Below, one piece after another: positions 1 to 9,483 of a stretch of DNA of 64,000 bases. Positions within the stretch are counted from its first letter, which is position 1. The number at the start of each line of letters is the position of its first letter. Position numbers and translations under genes: made by a program. This DNA is from Lutibacter agarilyticus (GTDB taxonomy: Bacteria; Bacteroidota; Bacteroidia; Flavobacteriales; Flavobacteriaceae): NCBI RefSeq assembly GCF_900188235.1, contig NZ_FZNT01000002.1:1-64000 (forward strand), given 5' to 3'. Below the pieces are notes generated by a model that was not told the origin of the DNA, did no database searches, and worked only from the letters and a program-made list of their open reading frames with translations.

Positions 1-56
1 ATAAAACTATTAATGAATTTGAAATAGAAATGTATAATCAAAATGTAGCGGCTTAA
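1..56 (+). CDS. possible 3' end of a gene cut by the window edge
   Basis: One frame is open from base 3 to a TAA at 54-56 and would encode the last 17 residues of a protein ending ...MYNQNVAA. The other two plus-strand frames stop early. The piece is too short to assign to a family and could be chance. Confidence 0.3.
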   Translation, partial: KTINEFEIEMYNQNVAA

Positions 57-217
57 GTCTCGCAATTAATTGTACAGTTTTTTGTTGTAGGTCCAATCTA
101 AAACGAAATAAAAAAATAACCGATAAAAAAAATTAATTAACTTTGAAGTGTTAGTTAAATACACTCTGCAGAAAAGTCAAAATTAGCTAGAATACTTACA
201 AATAAAATACTACACTA

Positions 218-1012
218 ATGGTTTCAAAAAAAGAGAACATATCTAATTTCAACTATTTCTTATTTCATTTTAAATCAATAAACATATTTTTAGTTTTATT
301 ACTTATAAGTAACTCGGTTATTGGTCAAGAAAAAGCTATCAATGAAACGGTTGAAATTCCTGAACCACTTATGTTTGATTTAGTTAGAGGTTTAGGTGCT
401 AAACAAGGAGAATTAGAAATTAATGCTTTAGCTGACTTCCCTTTAAATGACACTTCAATAAGAGGAGTAGATTGGGCGCCTGAAATAGAATATGCACTAT
501 TTGATAATTTTGCTATTGAATTAGAATTCCCTTTCAATAATTTTGAATTAGAAGCCTACAAAATGGCAGTTCAATGGACAATTGGATCCTCTAAAAATAA
601 TAAATACATTCATGGTATTCAGGTGATTGGAGAGAAATACATACATGATGCTATTTTTGAACTCAACCTTCTCTATGTTCCTGCTTATAGATTTAATGAA
701 ATTTGGAGCGCAATTGGTTTATTTGGTGTAATGCTAGAATATGGTGATGATACTCCTAAGAAAAATCACACCATTATTTTAAACGCCTCTCTTTTTGCTA
801 ACCTTAACAAACATACTGTGGTTGGGCTTGAAATAAATAATTCAGACCCTACATTTCAAAGAATAGATGACAACAGCATGGAATTACTTTTACTACCTCA
901 GGTACATTATGAATTTGACAGTGGTTTTGCATTTCAATTTGGAATTGGACCTAAGTTTAACGAAGATAACACAGATCTTTCTGCTGTATTAAGAGTTATT
1001 AAATCTTTTTAA
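218..1012 (+). CDS. hypothetical exported beta-barrel-like protein
   Basis: Protein of 264 residues starting at an ATG. A charged N-terminus is followed by a hydrophobic stretch (about residues 20-36) ending at IGQ, which looks like a signal peptide. The mature part alternates short hydrophobic/aromatic strands with polar turns and ends in FGIGPKFNE...IKSF with a terminal Phe, as outer-membrane barrels do. No catalytic motif is visible. I do not recognise the family; it is probably an outer-membrane or surface protein. A TAACTTTG element at 138-145 could be a -7 box, but no -33 TTG sits at the right distance. Confidence 0.75.
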   Translation: MVSKKENISNFNYFLFHFKSINIFLVLLLISNSVIGQEKAINETVEIPEPLMFDLVRGLGAKQGELEINALADFPLNDTSIRGVDWAPEIEYALFDNFAIELEFPFNNFELEAYKMAVQWTIGSSKNNKYIHGIQVIGEKYIHDAIFELNLLYVPAYRFNEIWSAIGLFGVMLEYGDDTPKKNHTIILNASLFANLNKHTVVGLEINNSDPTFQRIDDNSMELLLLPQVHYEFDSGFAFQFGIGPKFNEDNTDLSAVLRVIKSF

Positions 1013-1041
1013 ATTCTTTAATCGAAATTAAGGATCGAAGG

Positions 1042-2268
1042 TTAACAAGTACTGTATTTAAGCGTTAAAGTACCATTTACCAATCTATTTTCATTATCAA
1101 TCCCACTAAATACACCTTTCTGAATTTCTCTACCGTCTTTTAAATAATAGGTTTTGAAATAAATGTTAACTCTTTCAAGTGCAATAATTCCTGAAAAATT
1201 AAATCTAAAATTTAGAATAGAGCCTTTATTTAATAATTCTATTCTATCTTTTTCTATGTAAACATTTTCAGTAAGTGTATTAATTTTATAATTAGTTCCT
1301 ACAATTTCAAATTTTAATACTTCTGAAAAATCATTTTTAAAATTAAATGTAATCTCATAAATACCTGGTATTTTCCCATAAATAGATGAGAAAGGACTCA
1401 GTTTTGATAATTCTAATGAATTCTTAGGAATTGTACTGGTATTAATAATACGCTTATTTCTAACTTCCAAAGCAATATAAGCCGGGATGTTTGGGTCTTT
1501 AGATTTCTCTTCCATCTCTTCCTTATTTTCGCATTTTTCTAATATTGAACGCCCAGCAACTGTATTTGTGTAAATATCAAAAGTACAATAGGTTCCAACC
1601 AAATATTTTATACTTGAAGGTGATTTATGACCTATATAGTAAATTTCACTAGCTCCATCAATATACTTTTCACCAGAAAGTGTTTTTGAATTTATACATA
1701 AAGTATCTCCTTTTAAAATTACATTTCCATTACTGTAATGTTCTTTAAAAGAACCATCCTCGAGCGGATATAAAAAAGTATGTTGAATTTTTTTCCAGTT
1801 ATTAAAAATAACGGTTCTTCCCTTTATAATCACATCATCTTCACCAAAGTAATAGTTCAAATAATAATGTGTTTCGTTTTGTTTAATTTTTCCATTTAAA
1901 GACAGTTGCTTTTCAATTTCCAACTCAGATAATGGATGCTCTTTTAAAAAATCTTCAAAATTTTCATAACCAATATATAAAAGGAGTACAGATTTGTAAT
2001 ACTCATTTAGTTTAATAATTTGCTTGTCTTTAAAAACCTCTCTAGATTTATCATATAAATATTTACCATTTACAAAATCATCTCCAATATTCTCAAAGTC
2101 GCTTTTTAAATTTGGTTTATCTTCATTGTATACGCCATACCCATATAACTGAAACGTTTTGGGTAATTTTTTAAGCGCATGTTTTTGCATAAAGGTTTCG
2201 TGCACAAGCGATAATAATATTTTAAAATATTCAATGGTTAATGAAAGTGAATCTGACTTTGTTTGCAT
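1042..2268 (-). CDS. hypothetical protein of unknown function
   Basis: I chose the ATG at 2268, which encodes 408 residues. The frame can be opened upstream to a TTG at 2322, but the ATG is preceded by an AGGA-like stretch and the extra residues are only Ile/Asn/Phe-rich. The product has no signal peptide or transmembrane segment. It is Lys/Ile/Asn/Tyr-rich, and a central part (about residues 170-200) resembles MORN/YwqK-type antitoxin repeats weakly. No family is recognised. The gene is convergent with the outer-membrane-like gene to its left and divergent from the TonB-dependent receptor to its right. Confidence 0.65.
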   Translation of the reverse strand: MQTKSDSLSLTIEYFKILLSLVHETFMQKHALKKLPKTFQLYGYGVYNEDKPNLKSDFENIGDDFVNGKYLYDKSREVFKDKQIIKLNEYYKSVLLLYIGYENFEDFLKEHPLSELEIEKQLSLNGKIKQNETHYYLNYYFGEDDVIIKGRTVIFNNWKKIQHTFLYPLEDGSFKEHYSNGNVILKGDTLCINSKTLSGEKYIDGASEIYYIGHKSPSSIKYLVGTYCTFDIYTNTVAGRSILEKCENKEEMEEKSKDPNIPAYIALEVRNKRIINTSTIPKNSLELSKLSPFSSIYGKIPGIYEITFNFKNDFSEVLKFEIVGTNYKINTLTENVYIEKDRIELLNKGSILNFRFNFSGIIALERVNIYFKTYYLKDGREIQKGVFSGIDNENRLVNGTLTLKYSTC

Positions 2269-2392
2269 ATAAAAATTCCTAAAAATGTATTTAAAATTAT
2301 TAAAAATATTAATAATAATCAAAATTAATAAGAATTAATATTTGAAAACTACTTTTGATACTATTATTGACAACTATATAAAACAATTTACC

Positions 2393-4756
2393 ATGAAAAA
2401 AAGTATTTTATTCTTATTACTATTATGTTCTGCAGTTGCTTTTTCGCAAAATACCATAATGGGAAAAGTAACAGATATTAAAGGAGAACCTTTACCTGGA
2501 GCTTCAGTTATTGAAAAAGAAACTTCAACCGGTGTTGTAACAGATTTTAATGGAAATTATGAAATATCAGTTTCTTCAAAAGATGCTATTTTATTGATTT
2601 CTTTTATCGGTTTTGAAAATTTAGAAGTTCAAATTGAAAACAGAAACAGGCTAAATATTGAATTGATTGAATCTGCTGAATCTTTAGATGAAATCACAAT
2701 TCAAGGTTTTTCAGGAATTGTTGGTAAATCAAGGCGAAGAACTGAAACAATACAAACTACACCAGAGTCTGTTACCGCTATCAATTCTGAGGGAATTGAA
2801 AATTTAGGCGTTAATAATGTAGCTAATTTTGCAAATTTAGTTCCTAATTTAAAATTGAATGCTTCTCAGGCAGCAGGAATCAACACCTTAACTGTTAGAG
2901 GTATTCCTCAAATAAGAAATTCAGATGCTCCGGTAGCTTTTGTAATTGATGGTGTTACCGTACCAGATCCAAGTTTGTTGAATCAAGAATTATTTGATTT
3001 AGCGTTAATTGAAGTTGTAAAAGGTCCACAAGGTGCTTTATATGGTAAAAATGCTATTGGAGGAGCCATTAATATTTACACTAAAGAACCTATAAATAAA
3101 GCTAAACACAATTTAAAATTAGGTGGCGGAAATGGTGGAGGAGCCTTAGCTCAATTCATTTCATCTGGAGCCATTAAAAAAGACAAGGTTTTCTATAGAG
3201 CATCTACACAGTTTACGAATTTTAATGGTTTGTTAACCAATGAATATTTAAATGAAAAAGTAGATTTTACTAGAGAATTTAATGCAAGAGCTCAAATAAT
3301 TGCACGTATTACAGATAATTTTAAAATAACTGTAGCTGCACAATTTATGAATATTGATGCTGGTGCTGCTTATTATTCTGTAAACCCAACAGGCAATGTT
3401 TGGGTTGAAGGTGAGCCTGGAGGGTATTTAGATCCAAATCCAAAAAAAGGAAATAATATTATTTCAATGGATGAACCTGGAAAATCAAATCTTCAAAATT
3501 TATTTACCAATCTTAATTTAGAATATATTTTAAACAACGTTAAAATTCAAAGTGTTACGGCTTATAATCATGTAGACAGATCGTTGTCTGGAGATTTAGA
3601 TTTTACACCATTTAATGATTTTACGCAGGGCGAAACTGCTGATACAAAAACGTTCAATCAAGAAATACGTTTTTCTAATTTAAATACAGATGCTGATTTG
3701 AATTGGACAGCCGGTGGTTTTTATCAGAATTTAGAGAAAGATTTCTTTCAAGATGGTTTGTCGCGTGATTTTGATGTAGACGAATTATTTTACGGTGTAT
3801 CTGCTGATGTAACTAACACAACATCAACATTTGCAGCCTTCGGTTTTGTTGATTATAGCATTTCAGAAAAATTTACATTATCCGTTGGATTGCGATATGA
3901 CAATGATACCTTCAAACAAGTTGATCATTTATCTGGTGAAACGAACCAAAGAACCAACAATATTTTTCAACCAAAAGCCTCTATTTCTTTTCAAGCGACA
4001 AAAGATGCGCTTATCTATGCAAATTACGGAAGAGGGTATAGAACAGGAGGATACAATCCTGCTACAACAGATCGATTTAATAGAGATTATGAAGATGAAC
4101 TTACCAATAATTATGAGTTAGGTTTTAAAACTTCGTGGTGGAACAACCGATTTATATTAAACGGTTCTGTATTTTATACTGATTACAAAAATCAACAACA
4201 ATATATATTTGATTTAGATACTTTTTATGCGGGAAATTACAACTATGACGAAAGCAGAATTATTGGGTTTGAAGTTGATTTAAAAGTGCGTTTATTTAAA
4301 TATTTAGATTTATTAGCAAATTATGGTTTTGTAGATTCTGAAATTACTGAAGGTGGTACAACTGGAGGTGAAAACGGTGATACTACAGATTTAAGTGCTT
4401 ATAACGGAAATAAAATACCTTTTGTACCTGTTGATAATTTTAATATTGGTTTAGAATCTAGTTTTCCAATCAATGATAACATTGATTTCAATGCAAACAT
4501 AAACCTCAATAATACAGGAAAAACGTATTGGGAAGAAAATAATGCACCTGAATTTACAACAAGCGCTTATCAATTATTAGATGCTAGAGCTTCAATTTCT
4601 TTCAATAATATGACAATCGCTATTTGGGGTAAAAATATTTTTGACACACAATATTATACTGAATATATTCCTGGTTCTATTTTTGGAGCAACGGATGATT
4701 ATGGTTGGAGAGGTCGCCCAGCAACATACGGAGCAACATTTTCTATAGATTTTTAA
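2393..4756 (+). CDS. TonB-dependent outer-membrane receptor
   Basis: Outer-membrane, TonB-energised importer of about 787 residues. The ATG at 2393 is chosen because it directly opens a signal peptide (MKKSILFLLLLCSAVAFSQ); the frame extends to a TTG at 2342. Next come a carboxypeptidase-regulatory-like domain (about residues 20-105, GKVTDIKGEPLPGASV and FNGNYEISV), a plug domain (VIDGVTVPDP, VVKGPQGALYGKNAIGG) and a 22-strand-type barrel ending in a terminal Phe. It belongs to the general TonB-receptor type rather than the SusC type, and no SusD follows. The next two genes follow within 1 and 0 bases, so they are probably one operon. That makes the substrate likely the same compound handled by the downstream metalloenzyme and permease. 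Confidence 0.92.
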   Translation: MKKSILFLLLLCSAVAFSQNTIMGKVTDIKGEPLPGASVIEKETSTGVVTDFNGNYEISVSSKDAILLISFIGFENLEVQIENRNRLNIELIESAESLDEITIQGFSGIVGKSRRRTETIQTTPESVTAINSEGIENLGVNNVANFANLVPNLKLNASQAAGINTLTVRGIPQIRNSDAPVAFVIDGVTVPDPSLLNQELFDLALIEVVKGPQGALYGKNAIGGAINIYTKEPINKAKHNLKLGGGNGGGALAQFISSGAIKKDKVFYRASTQFTNFNGLLTNEYLNEKVDFTREFNARAQIIARITDNFKITVAAQFMNIDAGAAYYSVNPTGNVWVEGEPGGYLDPNPKKGNNIISMDEPGKSNLQNLFTNLNLEYILNNVKIQSVTAYNHVDRSLSGDLDFTPFNDFTQGETADTKTFNQEIRFSNLNTDADLNWTAGGFYQNLEKDFFQDGLSRDFDVDELFYGVSADVTNTTSTFAAFGFVDYSISEKFTLSVGLRYDNDTFKQVDHLSGETNQRTNNIFQPKASISFQATKDALIYANYGRGYRTGGYNPATTDRFNRDYEDELTNNYELGFKTSWWNNRFILNGSVFYTDYKNQQQYIFDLDTFYAGNYNYDESRIIGFEVDLKVRLFKYLDLLANYGFVDSEITEGGTTGGENGDTTDLSAYNGNKIPFVPVDNFNIGLESSFPINDNIDFNANINLNNTGKTYWEENNAPEFTTSAYQLLDARASISFNNMTIAIWGKNIFDTQYYTEYIPGSIFGATDDYGWRGRPATYGATFSIDF

Positions 4757-4757
4757 T

Positions 4758-5795
4758 ATGACAGATTCTCAACAATTAAGAAACAAGTTTTCCAAAATAT
4801 TAATGGAAGATATGTTTCAAATAAAACCAGGTGAAACTGTAGCAATTACAATTGATTTAACTTCAGACAGGACTATTGTTGATGCTTTGGCATCTGCAAC
4901 TATGGCCGCAGGAGCGCTACCATTAATAATGGTAGTTCCAAAAGCCGAAAAAGAAAGCCAGGCAGGTATGCAATATTGGCCTTCGGAAGCTTTGACTGCA
5001 GCATTATGTAAAGCGGATGTTTGGATTGAAGCCAACTCTATGGTGATTTTATATTCTGATATTTGGGAAACAGCTATGCGTGAAAATAAAAAATTACGCT
5101 ATTTAATAATTTCTGATAGTACCATTGAATCTTTAGATCGTGTTTTTACAGGATTTGACATACCAACTTTAAAAATGTTGTTAAGCAAGGTTAAAGATAT
5201 TGTGATGTCTTCAAAAAAGGTAAGAATTACAAGTGATAACGGAACAGATATTTCTTATGATATAGATTTGAATTATATGTTTGATATTGACGATGGAGAT
5301 TATTCACAACCAAAATTTGGAACAGCACCAGGTTTTGTAAATATAGTTCCTAAATTAGCTAGTATGAATGGAAACATTGTATTTGATATTTTACAAAATT
5401 CAGAAACGACTTCTAAATTAGAATTCACTATGAAAAATGGTGCTATTGTAGATGTAATAGGTGAAAAAGGAGCTGAAGCTTTTAAAGCATATTTAGCATC
5501 ATTTAATGACGAAAACATGTACAAAATATCTCATAATATGCTTGGGTTTAATCCAGGAGTTCGCAAATTAACTAGAGAACTTGTTGAAGATGAACGTATT
5601 TGGGGAGGAGTTGATTTTGGATTTGGACACACAAGTGCTATGGATATGCCTCCGTTAGGTCAAGTAGCAAAATCACATTTTGATGGTGTTGTAGAAAATA
5701 CGAGTATTTATTTAGATGATGTACAAATTACCAATAAAGGTGCTGTTTGTCATCCAGAGTTAAAGGAATTGGCTGCTAAATTATTAAACAATTAA
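4758..5795 (+). CDS. NicX/M29-type metalloenzyme (aminopeptidase or ring-opening dioxygenase fold)
   Basis: Protein of 345 residues without signal peptide, of the family that holds M29 aminopeptidases (AmpS/AmpT) and the 2,5-dihydroxypyridine dioxygenase NicX. Visible motifs are VDFGFGHTS (about 285-293) and SHFDGVV, giving H307-x-D309, with another His at about 259. The His-(about 50)-His-x-Asp pattern fits the iron triad I recall for NicX better than the Glu/Glu/His/His/Asp set of M29 peptidases. It starts 1 base after the TonB receptor and abuts the NCS1 permease gene. Automatic annotation would probably say leucyl aminopeptidase; context favours a small N-heterocycle or similar substrate. 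Confidence 0.75.
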   Translation: MTDSQQLRNKFSKILMEDMFQIKPGETVAITIDLTSDRTIVDALASATMAAGALPLIMVVPKAEKESQAGMQYWPSEALTAALCKADVWIEANSMVILYSDIWETAMRENKKLRYLIISDSTIESLDRVFTGFDIPTLKMLLSKVKDIVMSSKKVRITSDNGTDISYDIDLNYMFDIDDGDYSQPKFGTAPGFVNIVPKLASMNGNIVFDILQNSETTSKLEFTMKNGAIVDVIGEKGAEAFKAYLASFNDENMYKISHNMLGFNPGVRKLTRELVEDERIWGGVDFGFGHTSAMDMPPLGQVAKSHFDGVVENTSIYLDDVQITNKGAVCHPELKELAAKLLNN

Positions 5796-7049
5796 ATGTC
5801 TGAAGAAGGAAACCAGTACACAACAACAAAAGTGCAGTCCAAAGATTTTACTTCGGGTTGGTTAGTTGCCTTAATTATTGCAGGCACAGGACTTACATTG
5901 CCTATTTTATTTTTAGGCTCAGAGGTTGCTTTGGGTGTTGGTTTCAAAAAAGCCTTGTTGGCATTTGGAATTTCAACCTTAGTGCTTACGCTATTATGCA
6001 TGGCTACAACTGTAATTGGGAACCGTTCTCGTTTATCAACATATATGATTTTGCACTTTAGTTTTGGCAGAAAAGGAGCTAAAATTATGAACTTTATTTT
6101 TGGAATTACATTGCTGGGCTGGTTTTCGGTTGCTTTAGAATTGTTGGCTGTAGCAGTAAAAGATACGGCTTTAGAAACCTTATCGCTTGATTTACCCAAA
6201 TGGCCAATTATTATTGTGGTTGGAACTTTAATAAGTGTAACTACTATTTTTGGAATTAAAAGTTTAGAACGCTTGGCTAATTTTGCAGTTCCTATTTTAA
6301 CGCTATTTTTAGCATATGTTGTTTACAGGTCTTTACAAGGAACTTCTTTTCAAGAAATTATTGATTTTGTTCCTAAAAAACCATCTATGACGTTGTTTCA
6401 AGCAACTTCAATATTAGTTGGATCTTCTATTTTATTCCCGGTTTTAATGGCTGATTTTTCAAGGTTTATTTATAATGATAAGCAAAGTTTAATCGCTGTT
6501 TTGGGAATTACTGTAGGATTTCCTATTGCCTTACTTTTTAGTGCAATTCCATCTATTCAAACTGGTGAAGTTGATATTATTAAAATTATGGGGAATTTAG
6601 ATTTAGTAATCCCTGCATTTGTGCTTTTATTTGTTTCAACCTGGGTTGGAAATGCTTCTAATTTATATTCAACAGTATTAACTTTTTCAACAGTAAAAAA
6701 GGGCTGGACATTCAAAAAAATGACCCTTATTTCAGCAATTATAGGGATCATTGTTGCCTTATTTGGATTTTCAGATTACTTGTTTGATTTTTTAGATTTA
6801 TTAGGGGTTTTAGCACCTTCAATTTCAGCTATTTATATCATAAATTTTTTCTTCGTAAAAAAGGAACAATACAATTTAAGTGAAATTACAGAATGGGAAT
6901 TCCCTGCATTAATAAGTTGGGGGGTAAGTTCTATAATTACAATTTTTACATACCTTGAAATTTTCCAATTAACACAGGCTTATTTTATTGATTCTTTTTT
7001 ATTAGGAGGTATTATATATGTAATATTAAAACGGAAACAAGTATTTTAA
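5796..7049 (+). CDS. NCS1-family permease (cytosine/purine/hydantoin type)
   Basis: Inner-membrane permease of 417 residues with about 12 hydrophobic segments, resembling CodB-type NCS1 cotransporters of nucleobases, hydantoins or related N-heterocycles. The N-terminal part (DFTSGWLVALIIAGTGLTLP) and the unwound-helix region around GSEVALGVGFKKALLAFG are typical. The ATG directly follows the stop of the upstream gene with no spacer, so translation is probably coupled. Substrate cannot be read from sequence; the receptor-enzyme-permease order suggests outer-membrane uptake, inner-membrane uptake and turnover of one compound. Confidence 0.85.
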   Translation: MSEEGNQYTTTKVQSKDFTSGWLVALIIAGTGLTLPILFLGSEVALGVGFKKALLAFGISTLVLTLLCMATTVIGNRSRLSTYMILHFSFGRKGAKIMNFIFGITLLGWFSVALELLAVAVKDTALETLSLDLPKWPIIIVVGTLISVTTIFGIKSLERLANFAVPILTLFLAYVVYRSLQGTSFQEIIDFVPKKPSMTLFQATSILVGSSILFPVLMADFSRFIYNDKQSLIAVLGITVGFPIALLFSAIPSIQTGEVDIIKIMGNLDLVIPAFVLLFVSTWVGNASNLYSTVLTFSTVKKGWTFKKMTLISAIIGIIVALFGFSDYLFDFLDLLGVLAPSISAIYIINFFFVKKEQYNLSEITEWEFPALISWGVSSIITIFTYLEIFQLTQAYFIDSFLLGGIIYVILKRKQVF

Positions 7050-7262
7050 ATTGCTAAGTAATTATTTGTATCCTTTATTACTTTTCACTTAAAACTAATG
7101 TAAAACCTTTAGTTTTTAAACGCTCACCTTAAATATAGTTACAAAGCAATTAATCCAAAAAAAACAATTTACTCCTATTAAAAAAAATTGTATTTTTAAT
7201 ATTTGATAAAAGTAAAATCCACTTTCATCTAAAAAGTAATCATAAACTTGCGCCCTCTTTAT

Positions 7263-7688
7263 ATGGAAAATAAAAAAGATGATACTACACCAATTGATTT
7301 TACACCTTTAAACTTCGCTATTTTATTGGTTGAAGACAGTGAAATAAACCAAATATTAACTAAAACAAGACTAGAAAAATGGGGTTGTATTATTGATATT
7401 GCTAATAATGGTTTAGAAGCGATAGATAAAGTGAAAAACAATTTATATAATATAATTTTAATGGATATAGAAATGCCCGTTATGAATGGCTATGAAGCTA
7501 CAAGGATTATAAAAAACGACATTTCCCCTAAAGCTTCAAAAACTCCAATTCTTGGCATGTCTGGACATAATTCTAAAACAGAAACAAGTAAAATGATAAA
7601 CGTAGGTATGGAAGCTTTTATAATTAAACCCTTTAACATGGAAGAATTATATAAAACACTTATAAAATACGCTATAAAACAACTTTAA
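7263..7688 (+). CDS. stand-alone response-regulator receiver protein
   Basis: CheY-like single receiver domain of 141 residues with no output domain. Visible residues are the acidic pair E24/D25 (LLVEDSEINQ), phosphoacceptor D68 (NIILMDIEMPVMNG), switch S100 (GMSGHN) and K122 (IKPFN). The sequence style is that of receivers of hybrid histidine kinases. The ATG at 7263 is chosen over a TTG at 7248. No kinase lies nearby; the 213 bases upstream and 149 downstream hold no other gene. Its partner and output are unknown. Confidence 0.88.
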   Translation: MENKKDDTTPIDFTPLNFAILLVEDSEINQILTKTRLEKWGCIIDIANNGLEAIDKVKNNLYNIILMDIEMPVMNGYEATRIIKNDISPKASKTPILGMSGHNSKTETSKMINVGMEAFIIKPFNMEELYKTLIKYAIKQL

Positions 7689-7837
7689 TTTTTAGACAGC
7701 TATTCTAAACATTTCAATGGTCACATCTTCATTTACCCATCAATTTAAAAGGATTTTTTATACACAATAATGTTATTAATTTTTTAGTATGTTTGTTACA
7801 CATATAAAAAACTTAATATTTCAATAAATACTTATCT

Positions 7838-8542
7838 ATGAAAAAATTAATTTATTCAATAACAATCTTAACTATTTCAATACTATTATATAGTTGCTCA
7901 AGTAGTATAAACGTTGTAAATAAATGGAGTGCTGAAGGTACAAAAAGCCTTAAAGATAAAAACATTTTAGTTATTGCAAGAGCTGCTAATGAAAAAGTGA
8001 GAATGGCTTTTGAAGATGAAATGGCTCAACAATTAAGAAAAAAAGGGTTTAACGCTACTGAAAGTTATAAAAAACATCCAAACCTTAAAACTGATCAAAA
8101 ATTAACGGATGAAAGAAAGGCCAAGGTTAAAAAAATATTAGATGAAGAAGGCTACAATAGTGTTATTTTAAGTGTTTTAAAAGATAAGCTTGAAAACGTA
8201 AAATCTACAGAAGAAGGTGGTTATTACGCTGGTCAATCTTTAAAATCATATTACCCACCTTACATTCCAGTATATTCTTACGGGTTTTATGGTGGTTACG
8301 GATTCTCATCAGGGTACCTTTACAACACCAAAACATATCAAGATTACGGAACTTATGTTGAATCTACTGTTGAAACTGAAACAACAAATAGCTATGTTTT
8401 AGAAACTTTAGCCTATAATTTAGAGTTAGCTGAAGACAAACAATTAGTAGCATACGTTATTACTAGAATTGACGAACCAGATAATTATAATATTGCAGCT
8501 AAAGGAAATGCTAAAAAAATATTAGAGAGTTTTTCTAAATAA
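7838..8542 (+). CDS. hypothetical lipoprotein with Tyr/Gly-rich insert
   Basis: Protein of 234 residues. The N-terminus is an SPII signal with lipobox ending LLYSC (C20), so it is likely membrane-anchored. Residues about 35-115 form a mixed alpha/beta region resembling DUF4136-like lipoproteins. Residues about 135-170 are a Tyr/Gly/Pro-rich low-complexity insert (YYPPYIPVYSYGFYGGYGF). The remainder is an ordered C-terminal half. A strong hairpin terminator follows, and the gene appears monocistronic. Function unknown. Confidence 0.8.
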   Translation: MKKLIYSITILTISILLYSCSSSINVVNKWSAEGTKSLKDKNILVIARAANEKVRMAFEDEMAQQLRKKGFNATESYKKHPNLKTDQKLTDERKAKVKKILDEEGYNSVILSVLKDKLENVKSTEEGGYYAGQSLKSYYPPYIPVYSYGFYGGYGFSSGYLYNTKTYQDYGTYVESTVETETTNSYVLETLAYNLELAEDKQLVAYVITRIDEPDNYNIAAKGNAKKILESFSK

Positions 8543-8560
8543 AAACAACATTTAATTCGT

Positions 8561-8608
8561 AAAAAAGGCTGGTTGAAAAATATATTTTTCAACCAGCCTT
8601 TTTTTTAA
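8561..8608 (+). terminator. Rho-independent terminator after the lipoprotein gene
   Basis: Arms GGCTGGTTGAAAAA and TTTTTCAACCAGCC form a long stem around a TATA-like loop. The stem is followed by T8 and preceded by A6, so it could also act in the other direction. Confidence 0.88.
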
Positions 8609-8647
8609 TTTACACACAACTTCTTCTTCAAAAAATAAAATAAATTA

Positions 8648-8677
8648 TTGAAATTTAATTATAAACACTTAAATTTG
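8648..8677 (+). promoter_or_regulatory. Bacteroidetes-type promoter of aqpZ
   Basis: TTG at 8648-8650, a 19-base spacer and TAAATTTG at 8670-8677 match the known -33 TTG / -7 TAnnTTTG consensus of this phylum. The expected start of transcription is about 45 bases upstream of the aquaporin ATG. Confidence 0.65.
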
Positions 8678-8727
8678 AGGAACTAGCAATCAATTTGATT
8701 GTACATATAACTTAAACTTTAAAACTT

Positions 8728-9417
8728 ATGAAAAAATTAGTAGCCGAATTTATTGGAACTTTATGGTTAGTGTTAGGTGGTTGTGGAAGCGCCGTTTTAG
8801 CAGCAGGTTATCCTGAATTAGGAATTGGATTTGTTGGTGTTGCCATTGCTTTTGGTTTAACCGTTGTAACAATGGCTTATGCTATTGGTCACATTTCAGG
8901 TTGCCATTTAAATCCTGCTGTTTCAATAGGGCTTTGGATTGGAGGACGATTTGACAAAAAAGAATTGTTACCTTACATTATAGCGCAAGTACTTGGTGGT
9001 ATTGCTGGAGCGGGTATCTTGTATTTAATTGCTACAGGAAAAGAAGGCTTTAGCCTAAGCGGCGGTTTTGCTGCAAATGGTTATGGAGAACACTCTCCTG
9101 ATGGCTACGGAATGGTAGCTGCCTTGGTTACTGAAATTGTAATGACGTTTATGTTTTTAATTATCATATTAGGTGCTACACATTCAAAAGCTCCTAAAGG
9201 CTTTGCAGGTTTAGCAATTGGTCTTGGACTAACACTTATTCATTTAATTAGTATTCCTGTAACTAACACCTCTGTAAACCCTGCTCGTAGTACAAGTCAG
9301 GCAATATTTGTTGGCGATTGGGCTACAGGTCAGTTATGGTTATTTTGGGTAGCACCTATTATTGGCGCTATTTTAGCCGGGTTGGTTTACAAATTTATAT
9401 CTCCTGAAACTGAGTAA
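8728..9417 (+). CDS. aqpZ: aquaporin Z-type water channel
   Basis: Inner-membrane MIP-family channel of 229 residues with six membrane helices. Both half-helix NPA motifs are present: HLNPAVSIG (about residue 61) and VNPARS (about 187). The selectivity filter looks like the water-selective type: His in LIHLISIP, a small residue in TNTS and the Arg after the second NPA. Length matches E. coli AqpZ (231). It has its own promoter upstream and a strong hairpin downstream, so it is a single-gene unit. Confidence 0.95.
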   Translation: MKKLVAEFIGTLWLVLGGCGSAVLAAGYPELGIGFVGVAIAFGLTVVTMAYAIGHISGCHLNPAVSIGLWIGGRFDKKELLPYIIAQVLGGIAGAGILYLIATGKEGFSLSGGFAANGYGEHSPDGYGMVAALVTEIVMTFMFLIIILGATHSKAPKGFAGLAIGLGLTLIHLISIPVTNTSVNPARSTSQAIFVGDWATGQLWLFWVAPIIGAILAGLVYKFISPETE

Positions 9418-9430
9418 TAACAAAACTATT

Positions 9431-9470
9431 AAACACAAAAAAGAGGCTTTAGAGCCTCTTTTTTGTGTTT
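9431..9470. terminator. bidirectional terminator between aqpZ and galM
   Basis: A perfect 18-bp stem (AAACACAAAAAAGAGGCT and its complement) closes a TTAG loop. A-rich and T-rich flanks on both sides suit it to stop the two converging genes. Confidence 0.9.
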
Positions 9471-9483
9471 ATAAATACTTCTT

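Noticed and set aside
138..145. TAACTTTG upstream of the first gene as promoter
   Set aside because: No TTG at a fitting distance upstream; kept only as a remark in the gene entry.
1042..2268. Toxin or antitoxin assignment for the unrecognised protein
   Set aside because: Only weak resemblance to YwqK/MORN-type repeats, with no partner gene of typical size next to it.
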